From Stenomitos frigidus ULC18 (lineage in GTDB: Bacteria; Cyanobacteriota; Cyanobacteriia; Leptolyngbyales; Leptolyngbyaceae), in NCBI RefSeq assembly GCF_003003795.1, contig NZ_PVWK01000012.1, forward strand, positions 1-61,166: a DNA stretch of 61,166 bases. Reading direction: 5' to 3'. Of this stretch, positions 8,500 to 17,000 are shown in pieces (the first letter of the stretch is position 1; the number at the start of each line of letters is the position of its first letter). The notes under the pieces were generated by a model. It ran no database searches and was not told where the DNA came from. It worked only from the letters and a program-made list of their open reading frames with translations. The position numbers were made by a program, and so were the translations under genes.

Positions 8500-9741
8500 A
8501 TGGCGGATTGGCAGGAAATTCCTGGAAGCATTACGGCACCTAGAGGCTATCGAGCCGTGGGGATGGCAGCGGGTCTGAAACCATCAGGTTTACCCGACCT
8601 GACGCTGATTCTCTCTGATGTCGAAGCGATAGCGGCTGGCGTCTTTACCACCAGTCAAGTTCGAGCAGCGTGCGTCGATTACTGCCGGGAGCGTCTCCAG
8701 ACAAAAGCCAGCGCTCGTGCGATTTTGTGCAACGCTGGACAGGCAAACGCTGCTACAGGTGTTCTTGGTTTGGAAGATGCTCTGGAAAGCGCTCAAGCGC
8801 TCAGTCAAGCGCTAGACATGCCTTCAGAATTGATTTTGCTGGCTTCTACTGGCGTCATCGGTCAGCGAATTAAGCTGGATGCACTCAAAGCCGCTTTGCC
8901 AAAACTGGTTGCCAGCGTTTCAGAGGATGGCGCAGAGAGTGCGGCAAAGGCCATTACCACTACTGATTTGGTGACAAAGGCGATCGCACTGGAAACAACC
9001 TTTCACGATCGTCCGGTTCGGATCGGGGGCATTGCCAAGGGTTCCGGGATGATTCATCCCAACATGGCAACGATGCTGGCGTTTGTTACCTGCGATGCGG
9101 CTGTTTCGCCACCGCTCTGGCAGCAAATGCTCAGCCGTGCCGCAGATTGCAGCTTTAACCAGATCACCGTGGATGGCGACACTAGCACAAATGATTCGCT
9201 GATTGCCTTAGCTAATGGACAGTCACGCACACCGGCCATTACAGAAGCGGGACCTGAGGCAGACAAGTTAGAGGCCATGCTGACCGAGGTGTGTATTTAT
9301 CTCGCAAAAGCGATCGCGCGAGACGGTGAAGGCGCAACCTGCCTGGTAGAAGTCCAGGTTTCCGGCACAACTAGTGACGCAGAAGCGCGTCAAATCGCTC
9401 GCACCATTGCTGGATCATCCCTGGTCAAAGCTGCTATCTTCGGTCGTGATCCCAACTGGGGACGCATTGCTGGAGCGGCTGGGCGTGCTGGCGTGTTGTT
9501 CAACCAGGATCATCTACAAATCAAGCTGGGTGAGTTTTTGATGATGCAGCAGGGTCAACCGCAACCGTTCGATCGTGCTGCCGCCAGTAATTACCTGAGA
9601 CAAGCCGCCTTGGGAGCCTATTTGAAGGAGGATACGGTAGCGATCGCCGTTAGCGTGGGCGATGGTTCCGGCTCTGGCAAAGCCTGGGGCTGCGACCTCA
9701 GCTACGATTACGTGAAAATCAACGCGGAATACACCACGTAG
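8500..9741 (+). CDS. argJ: bifunctional ornithine acetyltransferase / N-acetylglutamate synthase
   Basis: ArgJ transfers the acetyl group from N-acetylornithine to glutamate, closing the cyclic arginine pathway. Many members also make N-acetylglutamate from acetyl-CoA. The 413-residue protein starts at the ATG at 8500, which has GGAGG five bases upstream; a GTG at 8488 overlaps that site and is less likely. The autocleavage site is the AT pair in HPNMATML, with Thr191 as nucleophile. Downstream FGRDPNWGRIAGAAGRAG and the GxxSGKAWGCDLSYDYVKINAEY end are typical. It is a single gene with its own promoter; bifunctionality is inferred from cyanobacterial relatives. Confidence 0.95.
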   Translation: MADWQEIPGSITAPRGYRAVGMAAGLKPSGLPDLTLILSDVEAIAAGVFTTSQVRAACVDYCRERLQTKASARAILCNAGQANAATGVLGLEDALESAQALSQALDMPSELILLASTGVIGQRIKLDALKAALPKLVASVSEDGAESAAKAITTTDLVTKAIALETTFHDRPVRIGGIAKGSGMIHPNMATMLAFVTCDAAVSPPLWQQMLSRAADCSFNQITVDGDTSTNDSLIALANGQSRTPAITEAGPEADKLEAMLTEVCIYLAKAIARDGEGATCLVEVQVSGTTSDAEARQIARTIAGSSLVKAAIFGRDPNWGRIAGAAGRAGVLFNQDHLQIKLGEFLMMQQGQPQPFDRAAASNYLRQAALGAYLKEDTVAIAVSVGDGSGSGKAWGCDLSYDYVKINAEYTT

Positions 9742-9777
9742 TAGTTGTAAAGGAGTTCATTCATACTTGGAGCTGTT

Positions 9778-9845
9778 AGCTGTCAGCGCTCAGCCGTCAG
9801 CGCTTAGAGAAAAGCTGATAGCTGATAGCTGATAGCCGATAGCTG
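9778..9845. repeat. heptamer-type repeat block downstream of argJ
   Basis: A run of tgatagc, gtcagcg and related heptamers lies between the convergent argJ and Rieske genes. Its units match the blocks at 902-1039, 39334-39466 and 49200-49235. No terminator with a T-run was seen here. Confidence 0.6.
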
Positions 9846-9867
9846 CCCAAATTGCCTATGCCTTCTA

Positions 9868-10431
9868 TCACCGTGGGTCAATGGCAGGAGTCCGCGACAC
9901 TAGTCGTACTTGATTTTGCTTGACAACCACCGTTAGCAAGCCGAGGGGACGTCGAGCAGGTCCCTGTACCACGCGACCTTGATCGTCATACTGGGAGCCA
10001 TGACAGGGGCAAACGAACCGCTTCTGCTCTGGTTTCCAGGCGACTGTACAGCCCAAGTGGGTACAGGTTGTGCCGATCGCGTACTCGGCAATTTTGGGCC
10101 CATCCGTCACGACCAGGTATCCGATCGCTGGATCAGCGAGCCCCTTGACGGCGATCCGACTACCCGGTTGAGCGCCCGTTAAGAGCTGATCCACCGCAAC
10201 CGGTTGTCCTTTAACATCGGTTGCCTGCACACCGGGTAAGTAATCTTTACAGCGAGAGTTGAGTGGAAAGGCAGAGCAGAGTTCTTCCAGACTTGCTTCC
10301 AGGCTCTGTGCGGGTCGCAGGTAGCCGACTGACAGCGCCGCGATCGCGCCACCAGCTAGATATCTCAAAAAGTACCGTCTGCCATTGAATTGGTTCAGGC
10401 AGAAGGTCGCTGTTGTAGTGGGGGGTTTCAT
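9868..10431 (-). CDS. Rieske [2Fe-2S] protein, PetC-like
   Basis: The 187-residue protein has an N-terminal GRRYFL twin-arginine-like motif followed by one hydrophobic helix (about 22-38), as in cytochrome b6f Rieske proteins. The cluster ligands are CTHLGC (C123, H125) and CPCHG (C141, H144), and C128 and C143 can form the usual disulphide. It differs from the main PetC in an insert with two cysteines ([17 protein letters not shown], about 51-67). It also stands alone; in many cyanobacteria the main petC sits next to petA. It is therefore probably an accessory Rieske isoform in the thylakoid or plasma membrane. Electron partner unknown. Confidence 0.8.
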   Translation of the reverse strand: MKPPTTTATFCLNQFNGRRYFLRYLAGGAIAALSVGYLRPAQSLEASLEELCSAFPLNSRCKDYLPGVQATDVKGQPVAVDQLLTGAQPGSRIAVKGLADPAIGYLVVTDGPKIAEYAIGTTCTHLGCTVAWKPEQKRFVCPCHGSQYDDQGRVVQGPARRPLGLLTVVVKQNQVRLVSRTPAIDPR

Positions 10432-10568
10432 TAGCTTCGGTTCTTAAAGGAGGCTGGGTAAACCGTAAGGCTAATCAATCCAACGATTGCGTTCAAGGGT
10501 GACACTTCAATCACGTGGCTTGTCCTCACTTTTCTCACCCAATCACCCGAACCATTCGCCGTATAAAA

Positions 10569-12062
10569 TCACGCGATCGCCGTTTGATAAAAGTCTTGCA
10601 TTTCAGCAAACCACTGCTGGCGTGACGTCTCCCAGGTATAAAACATATGTCCACCCTGAAAATGTTTCAGCGTCAGGTTAGGGCGAATTTCAGCGTTAAG
10701 TTTCATCAACGTTGCCAGGTGGTTTGAGGCGAAATACGGCGTGACTAGATCAAACAGGCCGTGCGTGATGTACACCTGCATGTAGGGATTCAGCGTCATG
10801 CCCACGCGCAAATCGTCTACTGCCCCGATAAAGCCCTGCCGTAACTCGCCTTTGAGGTCAAACTTCCAGGCTTTAAACGTTTCCAGGTTGAGGAGCTGAT
10901 AGGTCAAATCGGTTTCAATACCCAAGGTGTCCCGCAAATGACTATTGATCGCACCGGTGAACAGCCGATCGAGTCCATCTAGTGTCGGATCAATGCCTTC
11001 ATATAACACCCGATCGGGAAACGGATCGATCGCGGTAATCGAGGCGTCATACAATCCGACAATCCGTTCCTGGTCGCGCAGCAGTGATCGCGCAAAGACT
11101 TCAATGCCAATCCGTCCGGCTTGCCTTTCGACTAGAGCCAGCGGCAAGCCAATTAAGTCCGCTAGCTGCTGATACGCCGCCTGACGCTCATCGACTGGCA
11201 GCGCATCGCCCATTGCTAACAGTGGAATCAGGGTCTTGAGGGCAAACTGCTCGGCTGCTGCTGTATGAGCCGCTAAATCGCCCGGTTTACCTGACCATTG
11301 GGCGCGATCGTGATGCGCGGCCGAGGCTGCAAAGGACGGAAGCAAGGTGGCCCAGGACGTCAGATCGTAATCGCTGCCGCCCAGTAGGCTAAACTCCAAC
11401 GCAGGCGAGATCAAAATGGCACCCGAAAGCCCGATGCCAAACTCTTGCTGCAGCTTGCGGGCTAACCGAGCCACGCGAAAGCCACCGTAGCTCTCTCCAG
11501 CAATAAAAATGGGGGACAGCCAACGCTTCTGGCGCGAGAGAAAGCGTTGAATGAATTCTCCCAACGCTTTTAAATCCCGCTCCACTTCCCAAAACTCAGT
11601 CTCTCTGGGTGCATCTGCCGCCTTAGACTTAGCGGTCGCTTGCTCCTGTGCCTCTTTATCTCGTGGCAAACTACGGCTAAAACCAGTGCCGATCGGATCA
11701 ATGAACACCAAATCTGTAAAGCTCAACCAACTCTCAGCGTTCTCTACAACCGATACCGGCGGTTTGGGCAACGTACCTTGTGTGCCAAAAGCAATGCGTT
11801 GAGGACCGAGCGCTCCCATGTGTAAATAAGCAGATGCCGCTCCAGGCCCACCGTTAAACACGAATGTCAGCGATCGTGGTGCAGCCGCCTCTGATTGAGC
11901 AAGATAGGCTACATAAAACATTTCCGCGACGGGCTTGTCCTGGTCAAACAAGGTTTGCCACTCGGCTAAAGCCGTGTACTGAATCTGTCGATCGGGCAGC
12001 GTCAGGGTGTGTTCCGTTTGACTGGGCTTCCGGTTGGGAGTGGCAGTAGACGTTTCAGACAT
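10569..12062 (-). CDS. peptidase S10-type serine carboxypeptidase
   Basis: This 497-residue alpha/beta hydrolase is of the S10 family. The oxyanion-region motif FNGGPGAASA is near residues 69-78. The nucleophile is in GESYGG (S191). The acid and base are probably the D of HGLFDLVTP and the H of FQGGHMFY near the end. I start at the ATG at 12062 (MSETSTATP); an upstream ATG at 12188 would add 42 residues, part of them beside the heptamer array. No signal peptide is visible, so it is probably cytoplasmic. Substrate is not predictable. The next gene, thioredoxin, is on the same strand across a repeat array and is probably independent. Confidence 0.85.
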   Translation of the reverse strand: MSETSTATPNRKPSQTEHTLTLPDRQIQYTALAEWQTLFDQDKPVAEMFYVAYLAQSEAAAPRSLTFVFNGGPGAASAYLHMGALGPQRIAFGTQGTLPKPPVSVVENAESWLSFTDLVFIDPIGTGFSRSLPRDKEAQEQATAKSKAADAPRETEFWEVERDLKALGEFIQRFLSRQKRWLSPIFIAGESYGGFRVARLARKLQQEFGIGLSGAILISPALEFSLLGGSDYDLTSWATLLPSFAASAAHHDRAQWSGKPGDLAAHTAAAEQFALKTLIPLLAMGDALPVDERQAAYQQLADLIGLPLALVERQAGRIGIEVFARSLLRDQERIVGLYDASITAIDPFPDRVLYEGIDPTLDGLDRLFTGAINSHLRDTLGIETDLTYQLLNLETFKAWKFDLKGELRQGFIGAVDDLRVGMTLNPYMQVYITHGLFDLVTPYFASNHLATLMKLNAEIRPNLTLKHFQGGHMFYTWETSRQQWFAEMQDFYQTAIA

Positions 12063-12185
12063 AGGAGAGTGCTGGCATGAGAAACAGTGTAAAGAGGCTA
12101 CACGTAAACGTTTGTCTTGATGATACGGTTCTTTGTCGCTACACGCTTGTCTAGCAAGGCGGGCATCAAATCTGGATAAACAAAC

Positions 12186-12288
12186 CACTAATCACTAATC
12201 ACTAACCACTAATCACTAATCACTAATCACTAATCACTAATCACTAATCACTAATCACTAATCACTAATCACTAATCACTAATCACTG
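12186..12288. repeat. STRR array, heptamer aatcact
   Basis: A nearly perfect tandem array of the 7-base unit aatcact, about 14-15 copies, with one aaccact variant near the left end and degenerate copies (tgatcac) continuing to about 12309. It lies between the thioredoxin and S10 genes, which share a strand. Confidence 0.9.
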
Positions 12289-12336
12289 ACTGCTGATCAC
12301 TGATCACTCAACCGTCAGCCATGTTCGCACACCGTC

Positions 12337-12660
12337 TTAGATCAAATATTTAGCAAGCGCACTACTAAAGGCGTCGTAGGGTTTGGCACCAATCACTGTT
12401 TCGACCAATTCTCCTTGCTTGAAGATCATCACAGCGGGAATACTACGGACGCCAAAGCGCGTGGCAACTGGCTTGTTGGTATCGAGATCTAGCTTAAAAA
12501 CCTTGGCACGATCGCCATACTCCTCTGCCAGTTGATCCATCAAGGGCGCAACCAGCTTGCAAGGTCCACACCATGAAGCTGTGCAGTCTACGACAAACAA
12601 CGACTCAGCTTGCAGCAGCCGATCAAACTCGGTTTCGTCTTGAATGTAAGCGGCAGCCAT
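12337..12660 (-). CDS. thioredoxin
   Basis: A 107-residue thioredoxin with the classical active site WCGPC (residues 30-34), cis-proline motif RSIPAVMIFK, and the conserved core LDLDTN. It reduces protein disulphides in the cytoplasm. The ATG at 12660 has AGGA eight bases upstream; an ATG at 12666 would sit on that site. The VDCTASWCGPC segment with an additional cysteine before the active site, and the absence of a long extension, distinguish it from an m-type precursor. The subtype is uncertain. It is monocistronic as far as can be seen. Confidence 0.93.
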   Translation of the reverse strand: MAAAYIQDETEFDRLLQAESLFVVDCTASWCGPCKLVAPLMDQLAEEYGDRAKVFKLDLDTNKPVATRFGVRSIPAVMIFKQGELVETVIGAKPYDAFSSALAKYLI

Positions 12661-12835
12661 GAGCATTCCTCTAAAGACAGCATTATCCCATAGGGTTTGT
12701 TCAAAAAAGTCTCGCTATGGGTTGATAGCGCAGCAGCACTACACCCGATCTGATCAGCCGTCTTTGACGAAGGATGCGGTTGCTGTAAAATCTTTTCAAT
12801 GTAAAATTTCATCTAGTGATTAGCAGGTTGGTGTA

Positions 12836-13489
12836 GTGCAGTGTCTTTTCAGCTTGCTTTGGTGCAGGCGGTATAGCCGTACCAAAGCACAACGATTCTT
12901 TAGAAGAATCGCAGTCACAGCGCTTTGTCTGAGCTTGACAGATGGTTCAACGATCGCGCTTGCCGGTCCTGCTAGAGTTTTCACGCCTCATCTCGATCGT
13001 ATCCGTCAAAATTTGCCGCCCAACTTTGTCATGCGCCTCCCCTCCCAAGTGCTGTTAAGCGAGCCTGCGGATGAAGAATTCATTCAAAAATTGAGCGTAC
13101 GGATTGCCACATCAGATTCACCACCGCGCCTTACAGTGGGGCTGTATAGCTGTGAAGATGATTCGCAATTTTGCCGCATCGGTACCTTTTCGGCAGTACT
13201 GGCGAAGACGCCTCAAGCACAGCAGGAATACCAACAGCATGTTGCAGCGGCTGCACCCATTCAGCTCACAAAAACCATTCGCGGCTATTTGTTGATGGGA
13301 ACGGCCAAATACCCAGCCTCTGCCTTCTCATCAATCATGTGGCAGCAAGATGACATGCTTTACACCGTTAGTTTTGCCAATCCAGAGCGCCAAAACATGC
13401 TCTACATGGCGGTGTATATGGCAAACGAGGTTCCTATTATTCTTAACAACGCCGCACTGGAAAGGGCACCGATGAGACCATCACCTTAA
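12836..13489 (+). CDS. exported protein of unknown function
   Basis: I do not recognise the family. The 217-residue product begins with a basic stretch and a hydrophobic segment (about residues 24-44, IAVTALCLSLTDG then TIALAG) that fits a signal peptide. The rest is soluble with two cysteines, in the segment GLYSCEDDSQFCRIG (about 103-117), which could form a disulphide in the periplasm. The start is uncertain because the GTG at 12836 has no good SD; a later start would shorten the signal region. The next ORF follows on the same strand but is not obviously related. Confidence 0.55.
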   Translation: MQCLFSLLWCRRYSRTKAQRFFRRIAVTALCLSLTDGSTIALAGPARVFTPHLDRIRQNLPPNFVMRLPSQVLLSEPADEEFIQKLSVRIATSDSPPRLTVGLYSCEDDSQFCRIGTFSAVLAKTPQAQQEYQQHVAAAAPIQLTKTIRGYLLMGTAKYPASAFSSIMWQQDDMLYTVSFANPERQNMLYMAVYMANEVPIILNNAALERAPMRPSP

Positions 13490-13654
13490 GGAAGCATGTC
13501 GCTAAAACGACCGAGGCTTCTATGGAGTCAAATTCACTCCAGTCGATCGTCAGTGATGAGTGATCATTGCTTGGCAAACATGCCCTGCAGACGCACTAGC
13601 ACCTTGCACTATAAACGCGGATTTCTGATTTTGAGCAAACTATCAGTACCAAGT

Positions 13655-13939
13655 ATGCCTGCAAGCATCTTTAATAGTCCCTATAGCAACCAGTGCGGGG
13701 ACGTGCTGATTTTGGAGAAATCCAACATCCGTCGTAGCGGCGCGATCGTGATGGGTATGGATGGGGTGAATACCGCCGTGATCCCTGGTCATTCCACACC
13801 GGAACAGTACGTGCGTGAGGTGACGATCGCCAACGATGGCATTGTCAACCAGAAAGCCGTTCTGCAAACGGGTAAATATGGGTATGAAACCATCCAGGAG
13901 CTAGAGATCTGGAGCGTGCAATTTCAAAAAGATGCCTAG
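13655..13939 (+). CDS. hypothetical protein (94 aa)
   Basis: No family recognised. From the ATG at 13655 the protein is compact: CGDVLILEKSNIRRSGAIV, then GMDGVNTAVIPGHS, then a C-terminal IQELEIWSVQFQ strand. It has no membrane segment. The open frame extends upstream to an ATG at 13496, but those 53 residues look like translated non-coding DNA, so I prefer the shorter start despite lack of an SD. It may be the remaining C-terminal half of a longer gene. Confidence 0.45.
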   Translation: MPASIFNSPYSNQCGDVLILEKSNIRRSGAIVMGMDGVNTAVIPGHSTPEQYVREVTIANDGIVNQKAVLQTGKYGYETIQELEIWSVQFQKDA

Positions 13940-14631
13940 CATAACTGACAACAATTTTCGTTTACATAAGCCACATCAATGTAGTGTGAGCGTCTCGCTT
14001 ATGCTTGCGAACAAGATGCTTGCGCTGTAGCTGCCCCCTTTGCAAACGGCTGTATAAGGCGGTTGATTGATACACATTGATTGATGCACGTGGTGTCAGA
14101 CTTCTCAGCTGGCTTGAGACCGCTGAAGCAAGACATCGCAGTTCAAACAGGATCATGACAGTGGATTGATCGTTTCCCGCTTCTGGTTGGGTAAGCTTTT
14201 ATCAGGTTGAATAACGGTCACTTCTCCATTGGGCGAAACAAGGCAAATCGCATTCTTTTCCAGTGTTTGAGCATCACGTTGGGGCAGTCTTGGCATTGGT
14301 TTGAGCCTTTCAGCAATAAACATCGACATCTTTAGTCTCTTGTATTGGCCACAGGCGCTACAACCGTGGAGCTACGGGGCGTTAGGTGAAGCTATTGTTA
14401 ACTCTGCAGTTGTAGGGCTAAGCATGCTCACACGCGTTTTGAGCTGATGCCAAAACCAGATTTTTTGATAAAAAAGGTTTTTGAGCAGTGAGGGCATTCG
14501 AGACTCACTTTTGCTCAGTGGTGTCAGTCTGATTTCCAAATTTTTAGTTTTTTTAGGGTATCGCAGCTGATCAATTTTCGTCAGTCTGCTTTAGGATTAG
14601 CTGTGTATGCTGTCACCTAGCTACCCCGCCA
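13940..14631. other. mostly non-coding stretch
   Basis: Besides the 58-codon ORF at 14153-14329 this stretch holds a low-complexity 64-codon minus reading (13962-14156) that I do not accept as a gene. Around 14450-14580 it is T-rich and probably carries the SLH gene promoter, which I cannot place exactly. Confidence 0.4.
14153..14329 (-). CDS. small hypothetical protein (58 aa)
   Basis: A short minus-strand frame starting MSMFIAERLKPMPRL and ending ETINPLS. Its middle (NAICLVSPNGEVTVIQPD) alternates like beta strands and reads as real protein. A weak purine stretch (AAGAG) lies before the start. No family recognised. Its stop overlaps (ATGA) the start of a second, doubtful minus frame. Confidence 0.35.
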   Translation of the reverse strand: MSMFIAERLKPMPRLPQRDAQTLEKNAICLVSPNGEVTVIQPDKSLPNQKRETINPLS

Positions 14632-15552
14632 ATGACAACTCCTCCTGACCCTCAATCAGACGGTAAGCGGCTCAGTACCGATGAGTTAATCGCTGTCTTT
14701 GTTGCTCTCACTAGCATTGGGGTGATCTTTTTCTGGTCGATCGGCCAGAAAGATAGTGGTCTGAGTGTGCCGTTAATGTCATCACCCACTGCGTCAGTGC
14801 CCTCGCCAACGCCATCAATAGCGCCTTCTCTGCCGGCAGTAGCGGCATCGCCGATTGGCTCTACAGCATATAGAACGGCTCCTCCTTCTGTGTCTGTACC
14901 GATTGAAACACCTGCAAATCCAGCGCCAGTCCCGGTAGCCCCCTTTATTGCGGTGGCTCCACAAGCGCCTACTCCTTCACAAGCAACCTCTTCTCCGCCT
15001 GCCCAAGCGAAGCAATTTGCCGATGTGCCGAGTGGTTACTGGGCGGGTGTGCCGATCGCCGCCTTAAGTGCCAAGGGCATTTTAGATGGCTTTCCTGATG
15101 GCAACTTCCAGCCGAACAAGCCCATTACACGGGCCGAGTTTGCAGAGATTATTCGACTGGCATTTAATCAACCAACCAGTCGGGAGGCGCTCAAGTTTAA
15201 CGATTTACAGCCTAACTATTGGGCGATCGCGGCGATCGATGAAGCAACGCAGACTCGTTTTATGAGTGGCTTTCCCAACGGCAGTTTTCAGCCCAATCGC
15301 CAAATTCCTAGATTACAAGTGCTGCTGGCATTGGCAACAGGCTTGAATCTGCAAGCGAAGTTGCCGCCCGCTCAAGTGTTAAGTCGCTATCAAGATGCAG
15401 CGCAGATTCCTAAGTATGCCACGGATAAAATTGCAGCTGCGACGGAAGCAGGGCTAGTGCTGAATGATGCTGATCCCAAAACGCTTAACCCCACTAAGGT
15501 CACGACTAGAGCTGAAGTAGCCGCGCTAGTGTACAAGGCTTTGAGAAAGTGA
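14632..15552 (+). CDS. SLH-domain protein with N-terminal membrane anchor
   Basis: The 306-residue protein has a single hydrophobic helix near residues 19-37 (LIAVFVALTSIGVIFFWS), a Pro/Ser/Ala-rich linker (about 50-125), and then three SLH repeats: FADVPSGYWAGVPIAAL with ITRAEFAEIIRLA; FNDLQPNYWAIAAIDEA; and a divergent third ending TTRAEVAALVYKAL. SLH domains bind peptidoglycan-linked polymers. In cyanobacterial outer-membrane porins they sit at the N-terminus; here they follow an inner-membrane helix and flexible linker. A link between plasma membrane and cell wall is therefore plausible (inference). It starts at ATG 14632. Confidence 0.85.
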   Translation: MTTPPDPQSDGKRLSTDELIAVFVALTSIGVIFFWSIGQKDSGLSVPLMSSPTASVPSPTPSIAPSLPAVAASPIGSTAYRTAPPSVSVPIETPANPAPVPVAPFIAVAPQAPTPSQATSSPPAQAKQFADVPSGYWAGVPIAALSAKGILDGFPDGNFQPNKPITRAEFAEIIRLAFNQPTSREALKFNDLQPNYWAIAAIDEATQTRFMSGFPNGSFQPNRQIPRLQVLLALATGLNLQAKLPPAQVLSRYQDAAQIPKYATDKIAAATEAGLVLNDADPKTLNPTKVTTRAEVAALVYKALRK

Positions 15553-15794
15553 CCATGACACAAAGCGGTTTACTGTTCAGTCTTAGACGTTACGGCTAAA
15601 GAAAACGGTTTTATGGACGCTGAATTTAGCTATGCGATCGTACGATCGACGCAACAAGTACTGGTTTGCTTCACAAAAACTTTACATTAAGCCCACTATG
15701 CGTGAAAGTAGTACTAATTTGTAACTGCCAACACAGTGCTGATATGGACGGTTCCAGAAGATAAGTGTGCCGTTCTTATCAACACGCAAGCTTC

Positions 15795-16952
15795 ATGAAG
15801 ATTCGCCTGCACGCTCCAGTCTTTCTTAGTCTTTTTACATTGATTGGTTTTGCTGCTGCTAAAGCGGATGCCGCTTTGCTGATTGGCAATAGTGAAAGTA
15901 ACACCATCATCATTTTTGATGAGAGTACAGGCACTTTTCAAGGTAACTTTGTAACCCCTGGACTGGGTGGACTCCGAGCACCTGATGATCTCACGATTGG
16001 CCCTGATGGCAACGTTTACGTTAGTAGCGGTGGCAATAGTGGTCTGAATTTGTTTGATCCAACCTATCCTCAAGATTCTGCTGTACTCCGGTTTAGCCCG
16101 ATCGGCGAATTTCTGGGTGTGGCAGCCTCTGGTAGTGGGTTAATTCGTCCGTATGGCAATGCATTTGGGCCAGACGGCAGCTTATTTGTCAGTAGTTTTC
16201 GGACGAACGAAATCTTACGTTACGACGGCACTACAGGGGCATTTTTAGGCGTTTTTGCTTCTGATCATAACGGTGGCTTTGGGACGCTCAATGGTTTGAA
16301 CGGTCCAAATGGGCTGTTGTTTGCGCCCGATGGCAGTCTGTATGTCACCACTGAAGGAACTGCCAATGATGTGAAGGGCGATTTGGCTTTTGCCTATGCG
16401 AGTCAGGTGCTGCGCTATACCCCAGAGCAAGTGGCAGGTTTAGCGTCAACTGCAACGCCTAGCGTTTTTATTGATCAACCAGATCTTTTGCCAGAAACTC
16501 CAGGCTTCATTAGTCTCTTGGGGTTAGCACTGGCACCGAGCGAGGACAGCCTTTATGTCAGTGATTTTGCGGGTGGCATCCGTCAATATGATTTGGCGGA
16601 CTCGTTGCTCAGTGTGATATCTACCAATTACACAGGTACAATTCCCAGCAGCAATTTTGTTGGCAGTCTGACCTTTGGATCGGGTGACAACAGTGAGAAC
16701 TTATACGCGATCGGTTTTGACACCACCAACAAAAACATTGGCTCTGTGTTGGCGTATGCCGATGCTGAGGGCAGTGCTGCGACGTTTTCCGGTGCTCTGT
16801 TTACAAACAGCAGTTTAGAACGCCCGATCGGTGTTGTCGCGACTAATGCTGCTGGCGTACCAGAACCATCAACTGTTGCAGGATTGCTGCTCGGTTTGGG
16901 CGGTTTGGGTGTTGCCCGGTTGCGTCAACGGCGATCGCCTATCAAGCCTTAG
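15795..16952 (+). CDS. PEP-CTERM sorting domain protein with NHL/SMP-30-like propeller
   Basis: The 385-residue protein has a signal peptide (MKIRLHAPVFLSLFTL, cleavage near ADA), a body of repeated blades (DDLTIGPDGNVYVSSGG, GNAFGPDGSLFVSSF, GLLFAPDGSLYVTTEG, GLALAPSEDSLYVSDF), and a C-terminal VPEPSTVAGLLLGLGGLG plus RLRQRR tail. That tail is the PEP-CTERM signal, processed by an exosortase encoded elsewhere. The propeller may bind sugars or act as a lactonase-like fold, but no catalytic site is clear. I start at ATG 15795. A dispersed inverted repeat follows the stop and may end transcription. Confidence 0.88.
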   Translation: MKIRLHAPVFLSLFTLIGFAAAKADAALLIGNSESNTIIIFDESTGTFQGNFVTPGLGGLRAPDDLTIGPDGNVYVSSGGNSGLNLFDPTYPQDSAVLRFSPIGEFLGVAASGSGLIRPYGNAFGPDGSLFVSSFRTNEILRYDGTTGAFLGVFASDHNGGFGTLNGLNGPNGLLFAPDGSLYVTTEGTANDVKGDLAFAYASQVLRYTPEQVAGLASTATPSVFIDQPDLLPETPGFISLLGLALAPSEDSLYVSDFAGGIRQYDLADSLLSVISTNYTGTIPSSNFVGSLTFGSGDNSENLYAIGFDTTNKNIGSVLAYADAEGSAATFSGALFTNSSLERPIGVVATNAAGVPEPSTVAGLLLGLGGLGVARLRQRRSPIKP

Positions 16953-16960
16953 TTCTACTC

Positions 16961-16990
16961 TGTAGGGACGTTCCATGCAACGTCCCTACA
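16961..16990. repeat. inverted repeat, tgtagggacgtt family, copy 1
   Basis: Arms tgtagggacgtt (16961-16972) and aacgtccctaca (16979-16990), loop ccatgc. It lies between the convergent PEP-CTERM and rca genes and could act as a bidirectional hairpin. A longer perfect relative is at 35673-35708. Confidence 0.75.
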
Positions 16991-17000
16991 GAATGCCCAC

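Noticed and set aside
12186-12288. CRISPR-like regular repeat
   Set aside because: Units are seven bases without spacers, so it is a simple tandem array.
13962-14329. Possible toxin-antitoxin pair with ATGA overlap
   Set aside because: The second frame is low complexity, Arg/Leu-rich, and no family is recognisable; overlap alone is weak.
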